A stretch of DNA of 64,000 nt from the NCBI GenBank assembly GCA_002837415.1, contig PJCV01000008.1, positions 1-64,000 of the forward strand, given 5' to 3'. The first letter of the stretch is position 1, and each line of letters begins with the position of its first letter. The notes beneath the pieces are model-generated. The model searched no databases, had not been told where the DNA came from, and saw nothing but the letters and a program-made list of their open reading frames with translations. The position numbers and the translations under genes were made by a program. This stretch comes from Actinomycetales bacterium SN12 (GTDB lineage: Bacteria; Actinomycetota; Actinomycetes; Actinomycetales; Microbacteriaceae). Shown one piece after another: positions 27,259 through 38,313 of this stretch.

Positions 27259-27851
27259 TGTACGACGGAATCGTCCAGGAGCTGATCGACGAGTTCGGTC
27301 GACTGCCCGGAATCGGCCCCAAATCCGCGCAGCGCATCGCGTTCCACATCCTGCAGACGCCGTCGTTCGACGTCGCACGGCTCTCCGAGCTGCTCACCGA
27401 GGTGCGCGCACGGGTGCGCTTCTGCGAGGTGTGCGGCAACGTGTCCGAGCAGGATCGCTGCGCGATCTGCCGCGACCCCCGGCGCAATCCCGAACTGATC
27501 TGCGTCGTGGAGGATGCCAAGGACGTCGCGGCCATCGAGCGCACTCGCGAGTTCCGCGGTCTGTACCACGTGCTCGGCGGTGCGATCAGCCCGATCGCCG
27601 GCGTCGGTCCCGACGATCTGCGCATCGCGCAGCTGATGACCCGGCTCGCCGACGGCACGGTGCAGGAGGTGATCCTCGCCACGAACCCCAACCTCGAGGG
27701 CGAGGCGACCGCCAGCTACCTCAGCCGGCTGCTGACCAGCATGTCGATCACCGTATCGCGCCTGGCATCCGGACTCCCCGTCGGCGGAGACCTCGAGTAC
27801 GCGGACGAGGTGACGCTGGGGCGGGCCTTCGAGGGCCGTCGCCGCCTATGA
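27258..27851 (+). CDS. recR: Recombination mediator RecR
   Basis: RecR works with RecF/RecO to load RecA at gaps. The 197-aa protein shows the helix-hairpin-helix ([20 protein letters not shown]), a four-Cys zinc finger ([16 protein letters not shown]), the Toprim core ([20 protein letters not shown]) and the C-terminal Walker-B-like strand. It starts by TGATG overlap with dnaX, the conserved dnaX-recR arrangement, and its stop overlaps the start of the transporter gene. Confidence 0.96.
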   Translation: MYDGIVQELIDEFGRLPGIGPKSAQRIAFHILQTPSFDVARLSELLTEVRARVRFCEVCGNVSEQDRCAICRDPRRNPELICVVEDAKDVAAIERTREFRGLYHVLGGAISPIAGVGPDDLRIAQLMTRLADGTVQEVILATNPNLEGEATASYLSRLLTSMSITVSRLASGLPVGGDLEYADEVTLGRAFEGRRRL

Positions 27852-28858
27852 GCGCTCACCACGCCGGATTCACCCGCAGGGGCTGGATCCTGTTCGCGAT
27901 CATGGCGTTCGTCTGGGGCATCACCTACCTCTTCATCAAAGAGGCGGTGCACTCGTTCTCGCCGCCCGCGGTGGTCGCCGGGCGCACCCTGCTCGGCGGG
28001 CTGATCCTGCTGCCGTTCGCGCTGCGCGGCGGCGCGCTGAGGGCGGCGTGGAAGCACTGGCCCTGGGTGCTCGCGTTCGGTCTCGTCGAGATGGCCGGGC
28101 CCTTCCTGCTGCTCAGCCACGCCGAGACCCAGCTGCCATCCGGCCTCACCGGGCTGCTCGTGTCGACGGTTCCGCTGTTCGCCGTGATCATCGCACTGCT
28201 GCGCGGAGATCGCTCGGCACTCGCGCCGGTCAGGCTCGGCGGCCTGCTGCTCGGTTTCGCCGGCGTGGCCGTGGTCGTGGCAGGCCCCGGGCTGTTCCCC
28301 CACGGTCCGAGCAGCGCGTTCGCCATCGCCGAGATCCTGCTGACCGCCGTGCTCTACGCCATCGCGCCGTTCATCATCGCCCTCAAACTGAAGGACGTGC
28401 CCTCGCTGGGCACGATCACCCTCGCGCTGTTCGCGATCGGAATCGGATACCTGCCGGCGGCCCTGCTCACCCAGCACGAGGTGCCGACGATCCGCGCCAC
28501 GGTGTCGCTGCTTTTGCTCGGCATCGTCTGCACCGCCCTCGCGTTCGTCGCCTTCTTCGCCCTGATCCGCGAGGTCGGGCCGGTGCGGGCCCCGCTGTTC
28601 ACCTACGTCAACCCGATCGTCGCCGTCGTGCTCGGCGCCATCGTGCTCGCCGAACCGCTCACACCCGGGCTGCTGATCGGCTTCCCGATCGTGCTGATCG
28701 GATGCTGGTTCGCCGCGACCGGTGGGCGGCTGCGGCCGCGGGCATCCGCCTCCGACCTGACCACGGGTCCGATCACCACCGCCGAGACGGCGGAGGCGAT
28801 CGTGTCCGACCTCGGCGCCGGGTCCGAGCACCGACCCGATTCTGGCGACCGCCGCTGA
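27848..28858 (+). CDS. EamA/DMT family transporter
   Basis: A 336-aa drug/metabolite-type exporter with ten hydrophobic segments in two EamA repeats; the first begins [20 protein letters not shown] and the second repeat starts near residue 155. The C-terminal about 45 residues are hydrophilic. ATG 27848 overlaps the recR stop by 4 bases (ATGA), so it is probably cotranscribed with dnaX-recR; the upstream continuation of the frame is antisense or overlapping and not coding. The substrate is unknown; adjacency to lysC-asd invites, but does not prove, an amino acid export role. Confidence 0.88.
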   Translation: MSAHHAGFTRRGWILFAIMAFVWGITYLFIKEAVHSFSPPAVVAGRTLLGGLILLPFALRGGALRAAWKHWPWVLAFGLVEMAGPFLLLSHAETQLPSGLTGLLVSTVPLFAVIIALLRGDRSALAPVRLGGLLLGFAGVAVVVAGPGLFPHGPSSAFAIAEILLTAVLYAIAPFIIALKLKDVPSLGTITLALFAIGIGYLPAALLTQHEVPTIRATVSLLLLGIVCTALAFVAFFALIREVGPVRAPLFTYVNPIVAVVLGAIVLAEPLTPGLLIGFPIVLIGCWFAATGGRLRPRASASDLTTGPITTAETAEAIVSDLGAGSEHRPDSGDRR

Positions 28859-28918
28859 CGGCGACCGCCCCCGCGACCTCCGCGCGTCACATGCGTGAGG
28901 CGGCATGGGAGTGATTTG

Positions 28919-28944
28919 TAGAATGTGCCTGGGCGGATCCGCCC
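28919..28944 (+). promoter_or_regulatory. lysC promoter -10 and palindrome
   Basis: TAGAAT at 28919-28924 is a strong -10. A perfect 14-bp palindrome GGGCGGATCCGCCC follows at 28931-28944, at or just after the expected transcription start, where it could be an operator or a 5' hairpin. The GTG start of lysC is at 28964, after GGGAG. Confidence 0.5.
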
Positions 28945-28963
28945 TTCGTCCCCGGGAGTGATC

Positions 28964-30250
28964 GTGGCCCTGATCGTGCAGAAGTACGGCGGTTCGTCCG
29001 TTGCCGACGCGGAGAGCATCAAGCGCGTCGCCAAGCGCATCGTCGACACCCGTCGTGCCGGCCACGACGTCGTCGTCGCGGTCAGCGCCATGGGCGACAC
29101 GACCGACGAGATGCTCGACCTCGCGCACGAGGTCGCCCCGATTCCCGCCCCGCGCGAACTGGACATGCTCCTCAGCAGCGGTGAGCGCATCTCGATGGCG
29201 CTGCTCGCCATGGCGATCCACTCGATGGGCTTCGAGGCGCGTTCGTTCACCGGCAGCCAGGCCGGCATGATCACCGACTCGCATCACGGCAAGGCCCGCA
29301 TCGTGGATGTCACCCCGGTGCGCCTGCGCGAGGCGCTCGACGAAGGGGCGATCGTCATCGTCGCCGGCTTCCAGGGGTTCAACCGCGACACCCGCGATAT
29401 CACCACGCTCGGTCGCGGCGGCTCCGACACCACCGCCGTCGCCCTGGCCGCCGCCCTCAACGCCGACGTCTGCGAGATCTACAGCGATGTCGAGGGCATC
29501 TTCACCGCCGACCCGCGCGTCATCCCGCGTGCTCGCAAGCTCGACCACGTCTCCAGCGAGGAGATGCTCGAGCTCGCCGCCAACGGCGCCAAGGTGCTCT
29601 ACATCCGCGCCGTCGAGTACGCCCGCCGTCACGGCGTGCTCATCCACGCCCGCTCGACCTTCTCGTCGGCCGAGGGCACGTATGTTCTGGGCGAGGGCAT
29701 GAAGAACCCGCGCGCCACCGAGGGAGAAGCCATGGAAGAACCGATTGTCGCCGGAGTCGCCACCGACCTGAGCCAGGCCAAGATCACCGTCGCCGGTGTG
29801 CCTGATGTGCCGGGCAAGGCCGCCGAGATCTTCAAGATCGTCTCGAAGGCCGGGGCGAACGTCGACATGATCGTGCAGAACGTCTCTGCCGCATCGACCG
29901 GCCGCACCGACATCTCGTTCACGCTTCCGAAGGCCGATGCCGCGACGACGCTCAAGGCGCTCGCCGCCGAGCAGAGCGAGGTCGGCTTCGAGAACCTGCT
30001 GCACGACGACCAGATCGGCAAGCTGTCGGTCGTGGGCGCCGGCATGCGGACGCACTCGGGTGTGTCGGCGATCCTGTTCGAAGCGCTCAGTGCCGGCGGC
30101 ATCAACATCGAGATGATCTCCACGTCGGAGATCCGCATCTCGGTCGTGCTCCGCGGTGACGACCTCGCGGAGGCGGCGCGCACCGTGCACAGCGCCTACG
30201 GTCTCGACAGCGAGATCGAAGCCGTCGTGCACGCCGGCACCGGCCGCTGA
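28964..30250 (+). CDS. lysC: Aspartate kinase
   Basis: Aspartokinase catalyses the first step to lysine, methionine, threonine and diaminopimelate. The 428-aa protein has the N-terminal kinase motif [40 protein letters not shown], and two C-terminal ACT domains ([40 protein letters not shown]) for feedback by lysine/threonine. GTG 28964 gives the canonical start and has GGGAG 5 bases upstream; the frame is open from 28925 but that part is non-homologous. An internal start for a separate beta subunit, as in Corynebacterium, is possible near ATG 29731 ([20 protein letters not shown]), preceded by GGGAG. Confidence 0.95.
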   Translation: MALIVQKYGGSSVADAESIKRVAKRIVDTRRAGHDVVVAVSAMGDTTDEMLDLAHEVAPIPAPRELDMLLSSGERISMALLAMAIHSMGFEARSFTGSQAGMITDSHHGKARIVDVTPVRLREALDEGAIVIVAGFQGFNRDTRDITTLGRGGSDTTAVALAAALNADVCEIYSDVEGIFTADPRVIPRARKLDHVSSEEMLELAANGAKVLYIRAVEYARRHGVLIHARSTFSSAEGTYVLGEGMKNPRATEGEAMEEPIVAGVATDLSQAKITVAGVPDVPGKAAEIFKIVSKAGANVDMIVQNVSAASTGRTDISFTLPKADAATTLKALAAEQSEVGFENLLHDDQIGKLSVVGAGMRTHSGVSAILFEALSAGGINIEMISTSEIRISVVLRGDDLAEAARTVHSAYGLDSEIEAVVHAGTGR

Positions 30251-30292
30251 CCCGCACGCGAAATGCCGGGCCCGGAGCCCGCGGCGACCGGA

Positions 30293-31459
<1,167 letters not shown>

Positions 31460-31468
31460 GCCGCTGAC

Positions 31469-31489
31469 CCGGGGCGCTGGGCGCCCCGG
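31469..31489 (+). terminator. Terminator after asd
   Basis: CCGGGGCGC (31469-31477) pairs with GCGCCCCGG (31481-31489) around TGG, ten bases after the asd stop and before the mqo promoter. Confidence 0.7.
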
Positions 31490-31532
31490 CCGGGCGGAAA
31501 TCCGCGCTGTTCCGGACGACTAGACTGTTCTG

Positions 31533-33005
31533 GTGACCGAAACCGTCGATGTCGTTCTGATCGGTGGGGGCATCATGTCCGCCACGCTGGGTACCCTGCT
31601 GCACGAGCTGCAGCCGGACTGGAAGATCGTCGCCTACGAGCGCCTCGGTGGCGTCGGCGAAGAGAGCTCGAACCCGTGGAACAACGCCGGCACCGGCCAC
31701 GCCGCGCTGTGCGAGCTGAACTACATGCCGCAGAGCAAGGACGGCACGCTCGACCCCGCCAAGGCGATCTCGATCAACGAGCAGTTCCAGCAGAGTCGTC
31801 AGTTCTGGTCGACGCTCGTCGAGCGCGGCATCCTCGACGGTCCGTCGACGTTCATCAACTCGGTGCCGCACATGACCTTCGTGCGCGGCGAGAAGGACGT
31901 CGAGTTCCTCAAGGCGCGCTACGAGGTGCTCAAGGATCAGCCGCTCTTCGACGGGATCGAGTACAGCGAGGACTCCCGCGTCATCAACAAGTGGGCTCCG
32001 CTGCTGATGCAGAAGCGGCGCAAGGGCGAACCGTTCGCCGCGACCCGGGTGCCGTCCGGCACCGATGTCGACTTCGGCTCCCTCACTCACCAGCTCTTCG
32101 ATCACCTCGCCAAGTCGGGCGTGGAGGTGCGCACCGATCACGAGGTGCGCAGCCTCAAGCGCCAGGACGACGGCAGCTGGCTCGTCAAGTACCGTCACGT
32201 CATCGGTCGCACCCCGGGCCAGGTGAAGGCGCGCTTCGTCTTCGTCGGCGCCGGCGGCTGGGCGCTCAAGCTGCTGCAGAAGAGTGGCATCCCCGAGATC
32301 AAGGGGTACGGCGTCTTCCCGATCGGCGGACAGTGGCTGAAGACCACGGACCCCGCGCTCGTCTCGCAGCATCAGGCGAAGGTGTACTCGCAGGCGGCGA
32401 TCGGCGCGCCGCCGATGTCTGTGCCGCACCTCGACACCCGCGTCGTCGACGGTGAGAAGTCGTTGATGTTCGGCCCGTTCGCGACCTTCAGCCCGAAGTT
32501 CCTCAAGCACGGCTCGATGCTCGACATCATCACCCAGGTGCGCCCGCACAACCTGTGGCCGATGCTCCGCGTCGCCTTCGCCAACCCCGATCTCATCACG
32601 TACCTGATCAGCGAGCTCGTCAAGAGCCACGGCAAGAAGGTCGACAACCTGCGCACGTTCGTGCCGACCGCGCAGGACGAGGACTGGGAGCTGATCCAGG
32701 CGGGCCAGCGCGCGCAGGTCATGAAGAAGGACCCGAAGAAGGGTGGCATCCTGCAGTTCGGAACCGAGGTCGTCGCCGCCGAGGACGGCACGATCGCGGG
32801 TCTGCTCGGCGCCTCACCGGGTGCGTCGACGGCGGTGCCGATCATGCTCGGCCTGCTCAAGCGCTGCTTCCCCGACCAGTACGCCGGCTGGGAGCCGAAG
32901 CTGAAGGACCTCATCCCGACCATGGGACACCGGCTCAACGACGATGCGGCAGCCGCCGAGAAGTCGATGAGCGCGACCGCATCCGTTCTGTCCCTGACAG
33001 CCTGA
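31533..33005 (+). CDS. mqo: Malate:quinone oxidoreductase
   Basis: A membrane-associated FAD enzyme that oxidises malate to oxaloacetate and passes electrons to the quinone pool, often replacing or backing up malate dehydrogenase. The 490-aa sequence has the FAD dinucleotide fold DVVLIGGGIMSATLGTLLHE, the family's NPWNNAGTGHAALCELNYMP, and FVFVGAGGWALKLLQKSGIP. GTG 31533 is supported by a -10 TAGACT at 31521-31526 six bases upstream (leaderless). The next gene, tdk, starts 10 bases downstream and is probably cotranscribed. Confidence 0.96.
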   Translation: MTETVDVVLIGGGIMSATLGTLLHELQPDWKIVAYERLGGVGEESSNPWNNAGTGHAALCELNYMPQSKDGTLDPAKAISINEQFQQSRQFWSTLVERGILDGPSTFINSVPHMTFVRGEKDVEFLKARYEVLKDQPLFDGIEYSEDSRVINKWAPLLMQKRRKGEPFAATRVPSGTDVDFGSLTHQLFDHLAKSGVEVRTDHEVRSLKRQDDGSWLVKYRHVIGRTPGQVKARFVFVGAGGWALKLLQKSGIPEIKGYGVFPIGGQWLKTTDPALVSQHQAKVYSQAAIGAPPMSVPHLDTRVVDGEKSLMFGPFATFSPKFLKHGSMLDIITQVRPHNLWPMLRVAFANPDLITYLISELVKSHGKKVDNLRTFVPTAQDEDWELIQAGQRAQVMKKDPKKGGILQFGTEVVAAEDGTIAGLLGASPGASTAVPIMLGLLKRCFPDQYAGWEPKLKDLIPTMGHRLNDDAAAAEKSMSATASVLSLTA

Positions 33006-33015
33006 TCGCGCGACC

Positions 33016-33636
33016 GTGGCGAAGCTGTACTTCCGCTACGGCGCGATGAACTCGGGCAAGTCGACCGCCCTGCTGCAGGCCGCCTACAACTACGAGGAGC
33101 GCGGTCAGCGGGTGCTGCTGGCCAAGCCCGCGATCGACACGAAGGGCGCGTCGCAGATCGAGAGCAGACTCGGCATGACGCGCCAGGTGGACTTCCTCAT
33201 CGGGCCACACGACGAGGCCCGGGCGCTGTTCACCAGCGAGCGAGAGCGGGTTCTCGATGAAGGCCTGCAGTCCGCCGAGCCGCGGGACGTCGCGTGCCTG
33301 CTGGTCGATGAGGCGCAGTTCCTGACGACGGAGCAGATCGATGATCTGTTCCGCATCGCGGTGCTCGACGGCATCCCGGTGATGGCCTACGGCATCCGCA
33401 ACGACTTCCGCACCCACGCCTTCCCCGGGTCGGCGCGGCTGCTGGCGATCGCGCATTCCCTGGAAGAGCTCAAGACGATCTGCCGATGCGGGCGGAAAGC
33501 CGTCTTCAACGGCCGCGTGGTCGACGGTCGTTTCGTGTTCGCGGGCGACCAGGTCGCGATCGACGGCGCCGAGGTGACCTATGAGTCGCTGTGCGGGAAC
33601 TGCTATCTCGACGAATCCGGCGGCGTGCTCGACTGA
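33016..33636 (+). CDS. tdk: Thymidine kinase
   Basis: Tdk phosphorylates thymidine for nucleotide salvage. The 206-aa type II (bacterial) enzyme has P-loop YGAMNSGKSTALLQ, Walker B VACLLVDEAQFLT, a lasso-loop region and four zinc-binding cysteines (CRCGRKAVFNGRVV and CGNCYLDE). GTG 33016 gives the canonical N-terminus MAKLYFRYGAMNSGKS. It converges on the HAD gene with an 18-bp gap. Confidence 0.95.
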   Translation: MAKLYFRYGAMNSGKSTALLQAAYNYEERGQRVLLAKPAIDTKGASQIESRLGMTRQVDFLIGPHDEARALFTSERERVLDEGLQSAEPRDVACLLVDEAQFLTTEQIDDLFRIAVLDGIPVMAYGIRNDFRTHAFPGSARLLAIAHSLEELKTICRCGRKAVFNGRVVDGRFVFAGDQVAIDGAEVTYESLCGNCYLDESGGVLD

Positions 33637-33654
33637 CGGTCGGCCGGTCGTCGC

Positions 33655-34428
33655 TCAGCGTGCGACCGGATCGGGAAGGGTGAGGATCAGGGCATCCAGC
33701 TTGTCGGCGGTGTCCTGCCAGCCCTCGACCGCGACCGACCGCACCCCGATCGCGCGCACCGGGTAGTCGTTGCCGCCCTCGTCGAGCCGGTCGCCGTAGA
33801 AGAGCATCTCGTCGAGACGGATGCCGGTGTGCTCGACCAGCTTCTGCATGCCGTACGCCTTGTCGATGCCGGCGCGAGTGATGTCGATCGACGTGGAGCC
33901 TCCGGAGCGCACCTCGAGCCCCGGCAGGCGCGGTGCGACCGCGTCGCGCAGTGCCGCTCGACGCTCACCAGTGGGATCCCAGGCGTGCTTTGCGTCACGC
34001 GGTGCCCGCTGGCCGAGCGCGGAGAAGGTGATCTGCGAGCCGCGATCCTCGAGGATCTCGCCCCATGGCTCCGCCTCCCACAGCCCCAGCCTCTCGGCCT
34101 CTTCGCGCAGCGCGGCGAGAGCCGTCGTCTTCTCGTCGTCGCTCAGGTCGTGCGCGTAGACGGCGGAGAACGTCGTGCCGTCGTGACGCAGGTAGCGCGT
34201 GCCGCAGGTGGGCAGCAGATGCAGCCGGGCCTGCTCGGCGGGGAGGAGATCGGCGAGGCGGGCGATGACCTGCGTGCGGAACTGCTGTTCGTTGCCGCCG
34301 GAGATGATCGCGACGTCCACCCGCCGCAGCAGGTCGCGCAGCAGCTGCGCGATGCGATCGTCGATCTCGCCCTTCGACGGGGCGAGCGTGTCATCGAGGT
34401 CGAATGCGACCAGGCGGGGGTGCGTCAT
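33655..34428 (-). CDS. HAD-IIB family hydrolase
   Basis: A 257-aa phosphatase-like protein of the HAD superfamily with a type IIB cap. Motif I is LVAFDLDDTLAPSK, motif II the serine in AIISGGNEQQF, motif III the lysine in GIDKAYGMQKL, and motif IV FYGDRLDEGGND. The arrangement GGSTSIDITRAGIDKAYGMQ resembles phosphomannomutase and mannosyl-phosphoglycerate phosphatase relatives, so a sugar-phosphate substrate is likely (inference). ATG 34428; a possible -10 TAAGCT is at 34438-34443 on its strand. Confidence 0.85.
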   Translation of the reverse strand: MTHPRLVAFDLDDTLAPSKGEIDDRIAQLLRDLLRRVDVAIISGGNEQQFRTQVIARLADLLPAEQARLHLLPTCGTRYLRHDGTTFSAVYAHDLSDDEKTTALAALREEAERLGLWEAEPWGEILEDRGSQITFSALGQRAPRDAKHAWDPTGERRAALRDAVAPRLPGLEVRSGGSTSIDITRAGIDKAYGMQKLVEHTGIRLDEMLFYGDRLDEGGNDYPVRAIGVRSVAVEGWQDTADKLDALILTLPDPVAR

Positions 34429-34516
34429 GATGACCCCAGCTTATTGGGGTTGGCTGTGGAGCGGCGGCGTGCGGAGGCCCCCGCGCCGCGGGTGCACTCG
34501 AGATCCTCGAGCATGA

Positions 34517-34549
34517 AGAAAGGGACCCGCCTCCGGCGAGTCCCTTTCT
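34517..34549 (-). terminator. Terminator of the tRNA-Pro gene
   Basis: A 10-bp stem (AGAAAGGGAC at 34517-34526 with 34540-34549) plus an inner CGCC/GGCG stem and a TCC loop lies just 3' of the tRNA on the minus strand and is followed there by TTC. Confidence 0.85.
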
Positions 34550-34557
34550 GCAAGCTG

Positions 34558-34631
<74 letters not shown>

Positions 34632-34699
34632 TGATTGCAACCGTTCAAGTCTACATGTCTCGCGCTGCAACCACGAATCCGATGGGTCCTTCGGGCGCG

Positions 34700-35635
34700 T
34701 CAGGAGCGGGCGGTCAGCGTCAGCAGGGTCGCCTCGGGGCGGCAGGCGAACCGAACCGGCGCGTAGATCGAATGCCCGCAGCCGGCCGAGACGTTCAGCG
34801 GCACCGTGCGGCCACGGTGCGACCAGCTGCTCAGGCCCTTCGCCTGCTTGAGCGGGATGTCGCAGTTCGCGACCAGCGCGCCGAAGCCGGGGACGCACAC
34901 CTGCCCGCCGTGGGTGTGGCCGGCGAAGAGCGCGTCCGCCCCCAGGTCGATGAACGAGTCGAGCACACGCCGGTACGGCGCATGGGCCACGGCGATTCGC
35001 GACGTCCCTTCGGGGGACGCCTCGAGCGCCGAGATCGCGGAGGTGAGAGCGGCGAAGTCGTCCCACTCGCGGTGCGGATCGTCGACCCCCACGAAATCGA
35101 TGTCGTTCCCGGCGACCTCCAGCCGCACCGCGGCGTTGTTCAGATCCACCCAGCCGAGCTCGTCGGTGAAGAACGCGTCCATCGCCGCGGTGTCGAGCAG
35201 CTCAGGCGCGCGGTGCACGCGGGAGGGGCCTCGGAAGTAGTTCAGCGGGTTCCGAGGCGCGGGAGCCTGCACGTCGTTCGATCCGTGCACGAAGACGCCG
35301 GGGACGCCCGCGAACGGGGCGAGGGCCCGTCGGATCCCGGCGAGTCCTTCCGGATGCCCGAGGTTGTCGCCCGTGTTCACGATCAGATCGGGTTCGAGCC
35401 TCGCGAGCGATGCGAGCCACTGCTGCTTGCGCCGCTGCCAGGGTGCCATGTGCGCGTCGGAGATGTGGAGCACGCGCACCGGGGCGCTGCCCGGCGCCAG
35501 AGCGGCGACGTCGGCCTGTCGCACGGTGAACAGGTAGCGCTCGATTCCGATTCCCCAGACCGCTGCGCCGACGCCGACGGCCCCCATCGCGCCGAGCGCG
35601 ATGAGGGCCGGGTGCGCGGCGACCCGACGGGTCAA
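34700..35635 (-). CDS. Membrane-anchored metallophosphoesterase
   Basis: A 311-aa calcineurin-like phosphoesterase. One N-terminal membrane helix (IALGAMGAVGVGAAVWGIGI) anchors a domain with the five metal-binding motifs: LHISDAHMAPW, VNTGDNLGHP, GSND, AHAPYRR and FAGHTHGGQ. It starts with TTG 35635, whose TTGA overlaps the stop of the penicillin-binding protein gene by 4 bases, so the two are translationally coupled. In many actinobacteria this gene follows the class A PBP gene; the natural substrate is unknown. Confidence 0.88.
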   Translation of the reverse strand: MTRRVAAHPALIALGAMGAVGVGAAVWGIGIERYLFTVRQADVAALAPGSAPVRVLHISDAHMAPWQRRKQQWLASLARLEPDLIVNTGDNLGHPEGLAGIRRALAPFAGVPGVFVHGSNDVQAPAPRNPLNYFRGPSRVHRAPELLDTAAMDAFFTDELGWVDLNNAAVRLEVAGNDIDFVGVDDPHREWDDFAALTSAISALEASPEGTSRIAVAHAPYRRVLDSFIDLGADALFAGHTHGGQVCVPGFGALVANCDIPLKQAKGLSSWSHRGRTVPLNVSAGCGHSIYAPVRFACRPEATLLTLTARS

Positions 35636-38229
35636 TCGTCACCCGCGCAGGTGAGCGTCACCACGGTGCCGGGAGGGGCGGAAGCATCGGCAGCGGGCTT
35701 CTGGCTCTTCACGGTCGACCCGTTCTTGCATCCGTCGCCCGAGACCTCGAAGCCGGCTCCTTCGAGAGCGGACTTGGCCTCGCTGAACTTGGCCCCCGTG
35801 ACCTTCGGCACCGGCGCGCCCGCGTTGGGTGACTTTCCCGTGCTGGGTCGCAACGTGATGGTCGTACCGCCCGACACTCTTCCGGCGCCGGGATCCTGCT
35901 GAGCGACCAGACCTGTCCCGAGGTCGCTATCCACCGGGTCGCCGACGAGCACTGAGAACCCGGCGTCTTCAATGATCCTCGTTGCCGCGTCGATGGGCTG
36001 CCCGACGACATCAGGCAGAGTCTTCACCACGCGGCGCGTCAGGTTCGGGTCGGGATCGGGGAAGCGGTCGCCCCCGAACACGGCGTTCGCGGCCCGCTGC
36101 ATGTCCCGGGCGAGCGGATAGCGAATGTCATTGAGACGTGTCCCGTTTGCCCAGAATCCCCTCAGATCCTCGCGACCGTCAGCGTTTCCGACCCAGACCG
36201 CCGTCGTCACCTTGGTGCTCGACTCCACGAGCATCGTGTGCGACTTCTCTGCGGTACCGGTCTTGCCGATGACCTGGATGCCGTCGTAGGGATTGGCGCT
36301 TGAGCCGGTACCCCCCTCCATCACTCCCCGGAGCGCGTATGCAGCGGTCGCTGCCACCTCCGGTGCGATCACCTGGGTGCAGCTCGTCTTCGGGATCGCG
36401 ACCTCCTTGCCGTCCTGGCCGATGATCTTGTCGATCACGCGAGGCTCGCAGAAGATTCCGTTATTGGCGACAGTCGCGTACGCGCCTGCCATCTGAATCG
36501 GGGCGACGGACTTCGATCCGAGCACTGTTCCGAATGGATCGTTGGGCGCCTCGCCGTCAGTAGTGACGTCGCCCATGTTGCCGTAGTGCACTCCGAGGCG
36601 CTTCGCCATCTTGTTGATGTCGCAGAGGTCGAGCTTCTGTGCCATCGCCAGGAAGCCGCTGTTGAGTGAGGCGGCGGTGAAGCTCCGCACGCTGCTGACC
36701 GAGCCCCGGCCTCTTCCGAAGTTCTCAGACGAGTTCTCCCGGGTGAGGGTGTAGGTGCCCCCGCACTGGGCGAACTGGCCGGTGACCGGATAACGGCCGT
36801 CGAGCACCTCATTGACCGAATGTCCTCGCTCGAGCCACTCCAGCAGGGTGAACAGCTTCCATGTCGACCCGGTCTCGAAGCCGTTCGTCGAGCCGTTGTG
36901 CTTCTTGTCAGCGGCGAATACCTGCGATGACTGCCCCGTGGCGAGGCTCGCATTCGACGACTCGCTGAAATCCGTGTTCTGCGCTATCGCGATGATGCGG
37001 CCGGTGGACGCTTCGATCGAGACGCCCGCGCCGCCGACAAGAATTCCCGGCATCGAGGCTGGCACGCGGTCGCGCAGTGCCAGCACCGCCGGCCCCTGCA
37101 CCCGCATGTCAAGCGAGGTGTAGATCTTCATGCCGCCGCGACGCATGTTCTCAAGGCGCTCCTCCGGCGTCTTGCCGAACGCTTCGTCCGACTCGACGAC
37201 CGATTTCACATACTGGCAGAAGTAGGCATTGGCCTCTGCCGCCCCACAGCCCTGCGTGGTCTGCTGGAGATTCGGCTCGATCGGCGCCTCGACCGCGGCG
37301 TCGTGCTGCTCCCTGGTGATCTGTCCGTTCTTCAGCATCTGACCGAGAACGTAGTCACGGCGGTCTCTCGTGGTCGAGTAACCATCGGCGGCGGTGTTGT
37401 GCGCGACGCCCTCCTTATCGGTCCATGTGCCCTCCTCTGGCCGATCGATGCGCAGCAGATTGGGCTCCTGAACCATGCCAGCCAGGGTCGCCGCCTGCCC
37501 GAGTGTCAAGTTCGCAGCGCTGGTGCCGAAGTAGCGGTTGGCTGCAGCTTCGATACCGTAGGTGGTCCCGCCGAAGTTCGACACGTTCAAGTACCCGAGC
37601 AGGATCTCGTTCTTCGAGTAGTCCTTCTCGATCTGCACCGCATACCGCATCTCCTGCAGTTTGCGCTCGATGCCCTCCGCGCCCTTCGACTGCGCGGCAC
37701 CTTCGAAGCACTGCTGGATCTTGACGTCGTAGTCCTCCTCGTTGGGAGTGACGCCCTGCTCACACTGCTGGATCAGCGCATTCTTCACGTACTGCTGCGT
37801 GATCGTGGACGCGCCTCGAGAGGACGAGCCCGTGAAATTCTCGACCGCCGCCTTCACGGTCGCACCGAGGTTGACGCCCCCGTGCTCGTAGAAGTTCTTG
37901 TCCTCACTCGAGAGGATCGCGTCGTACAGCAGCGGCGACACCTGCTCGAACGTCACCGGCACCCGGTTCTGGTCGAAGAACTTCGCCAGCTGGAACGGCT
38001 GACCGTCCTCGCCGGTTCCGTAGAACTCGGTCGGCTCCATAGGAGGGTTGGGCGTCAAGCTGTTCGGCAGGTTGTCGAAGATCGTCAGCGCCTGCGAACC
38101 GGTCACTCCTGCGACGGCGATGGCGGGGGTGACGGCTGCGGTGACCAGGACCCCGGCGACCGCGCTCAGGCCCACCAGGCCGAGCAGACCGCCGAGCACA
38201 CCAGACAGCGTGCGTTTCGTTTGAGGCAT
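35632..38229 (-). CDS. ponA: Class A penicillin-binding protein with PASTA domains
   Basis: A bifunctional peptidoglycan synthase, 865 aa. After an N-terminal membrane helix (GVLGGLLGLVGLSAVAGVLV) comes a GT51 glycosyltransferase domain (AILSSEDKNFYEHGGVN; RGASTITQQYVKNALIQQ), then a transpeptidase domain with SxxK in GSTWKLFTLLEW (near 450), SxN in SLNSGFLAM and KTGTAEKSH (near 657), and two C-terminal PASTA repeats (VVGQPIDAATRIIEDAGFSV; AKFSEAKSALEGAGFEVSG). The start at ATG 38229 is supported by TAACAT six bases upstream on its strand (38236-38241), a leaderless layout. It is cotranscribed with the phosphoesterase. Confidence 0.95.
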   Translation of the reverse strand: MPQTKRTLSGVLGGLLGLVGLSAVAGVLVTAAVTPAIAVAGVTGSQALTIFDNLPNSLTPNPPMEPTEFYGTGEDGQPFQLAKFFDQNRVPVTFEQVSPLLYDAILSSEDKNFYEHGGVNLGATVKAAVENFTGSSSRGASTITQQYVKNALIQQCEQGVTPNEEDYDVKIQQCFEGAAQSKGAEGIERKLQEMRYAVQIEKDYSKNEILLGYLNVSNFGGTTYGIEAAANRYFGTSAANLTLGQAATLAGMVQEPNLLRIDRPEEGTWTDKEGVAHNTAADGYSTTRDRRDYVLGQMLKNGQITREQHDAAVEAPIEPNLQQTTQGCGAAEANAYFCQYVKSVVESDEAFGKTPEERLENMRRGGMKIYTSLDMRVQGPAVLALRDRVPASMPGILVGGAGVSIEASTGRIIAIAQNTDFSESSNASLATGQSSQVFAADKKHNGSTNGFETGSTWKLFTLLEWLERGHSVNEVLDGRYPVTGQFAQCGGTYTLTRENSSENFGRGRGSVSSVRSFTAASLNSGFLAMAQKLDLCDINKMAKRLGVHYGNMGDVTTDGEAPNDPFGTVLGSKSVAPIQMAGAYATVANNGIFCEPRVIDKIIGQDGKEVAIPKTSCTQVIAPEVAATAAYALRGVMEGGTGSSANPYDGIQVIGKTGTAEKSHTMLVESSTKVTTAVWVGNADGREDLRGFWANGTRLNDIRYPLARDMQRAANAVFGGDRFPDPDPNLTRRVVKTLPDVVGQPIDAATRIIEDAGFSVLVGDPVDSDLGTGLVAQQDPGAGRVSGGTTITLRPSTGKSPNAGAPVPKVTGAKFSEAKSALEGAGFEVSGDGCKNGSTVKSQKPAADASAPPGTVVTLTCAGDD

Positions 38230-38235
38230 ACGCTG

Positions 38236-38253
38236 ATGTTAAGGGAATTCCCT
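38236..38253 (-). promoter_or_regulatory. ponA -10 element and 12-bp palindrome
   Basis: On the minus strand TAACAT (38241-38236) is a likely -10 for ponA. Directly upstream and touching it lies the perfect palindrome AGGGAATTCCCT (38242-38253), positioned in the spacer between -35 and -10 where a repressor could act. Confidence 0.5.
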
Positions 38254-38313
38254 GAATAAGAGCCTCGACGCTTCGGCATCCCGTGCCGTTCGTCGCCGAC
38301 GCACAGGAGTGCC

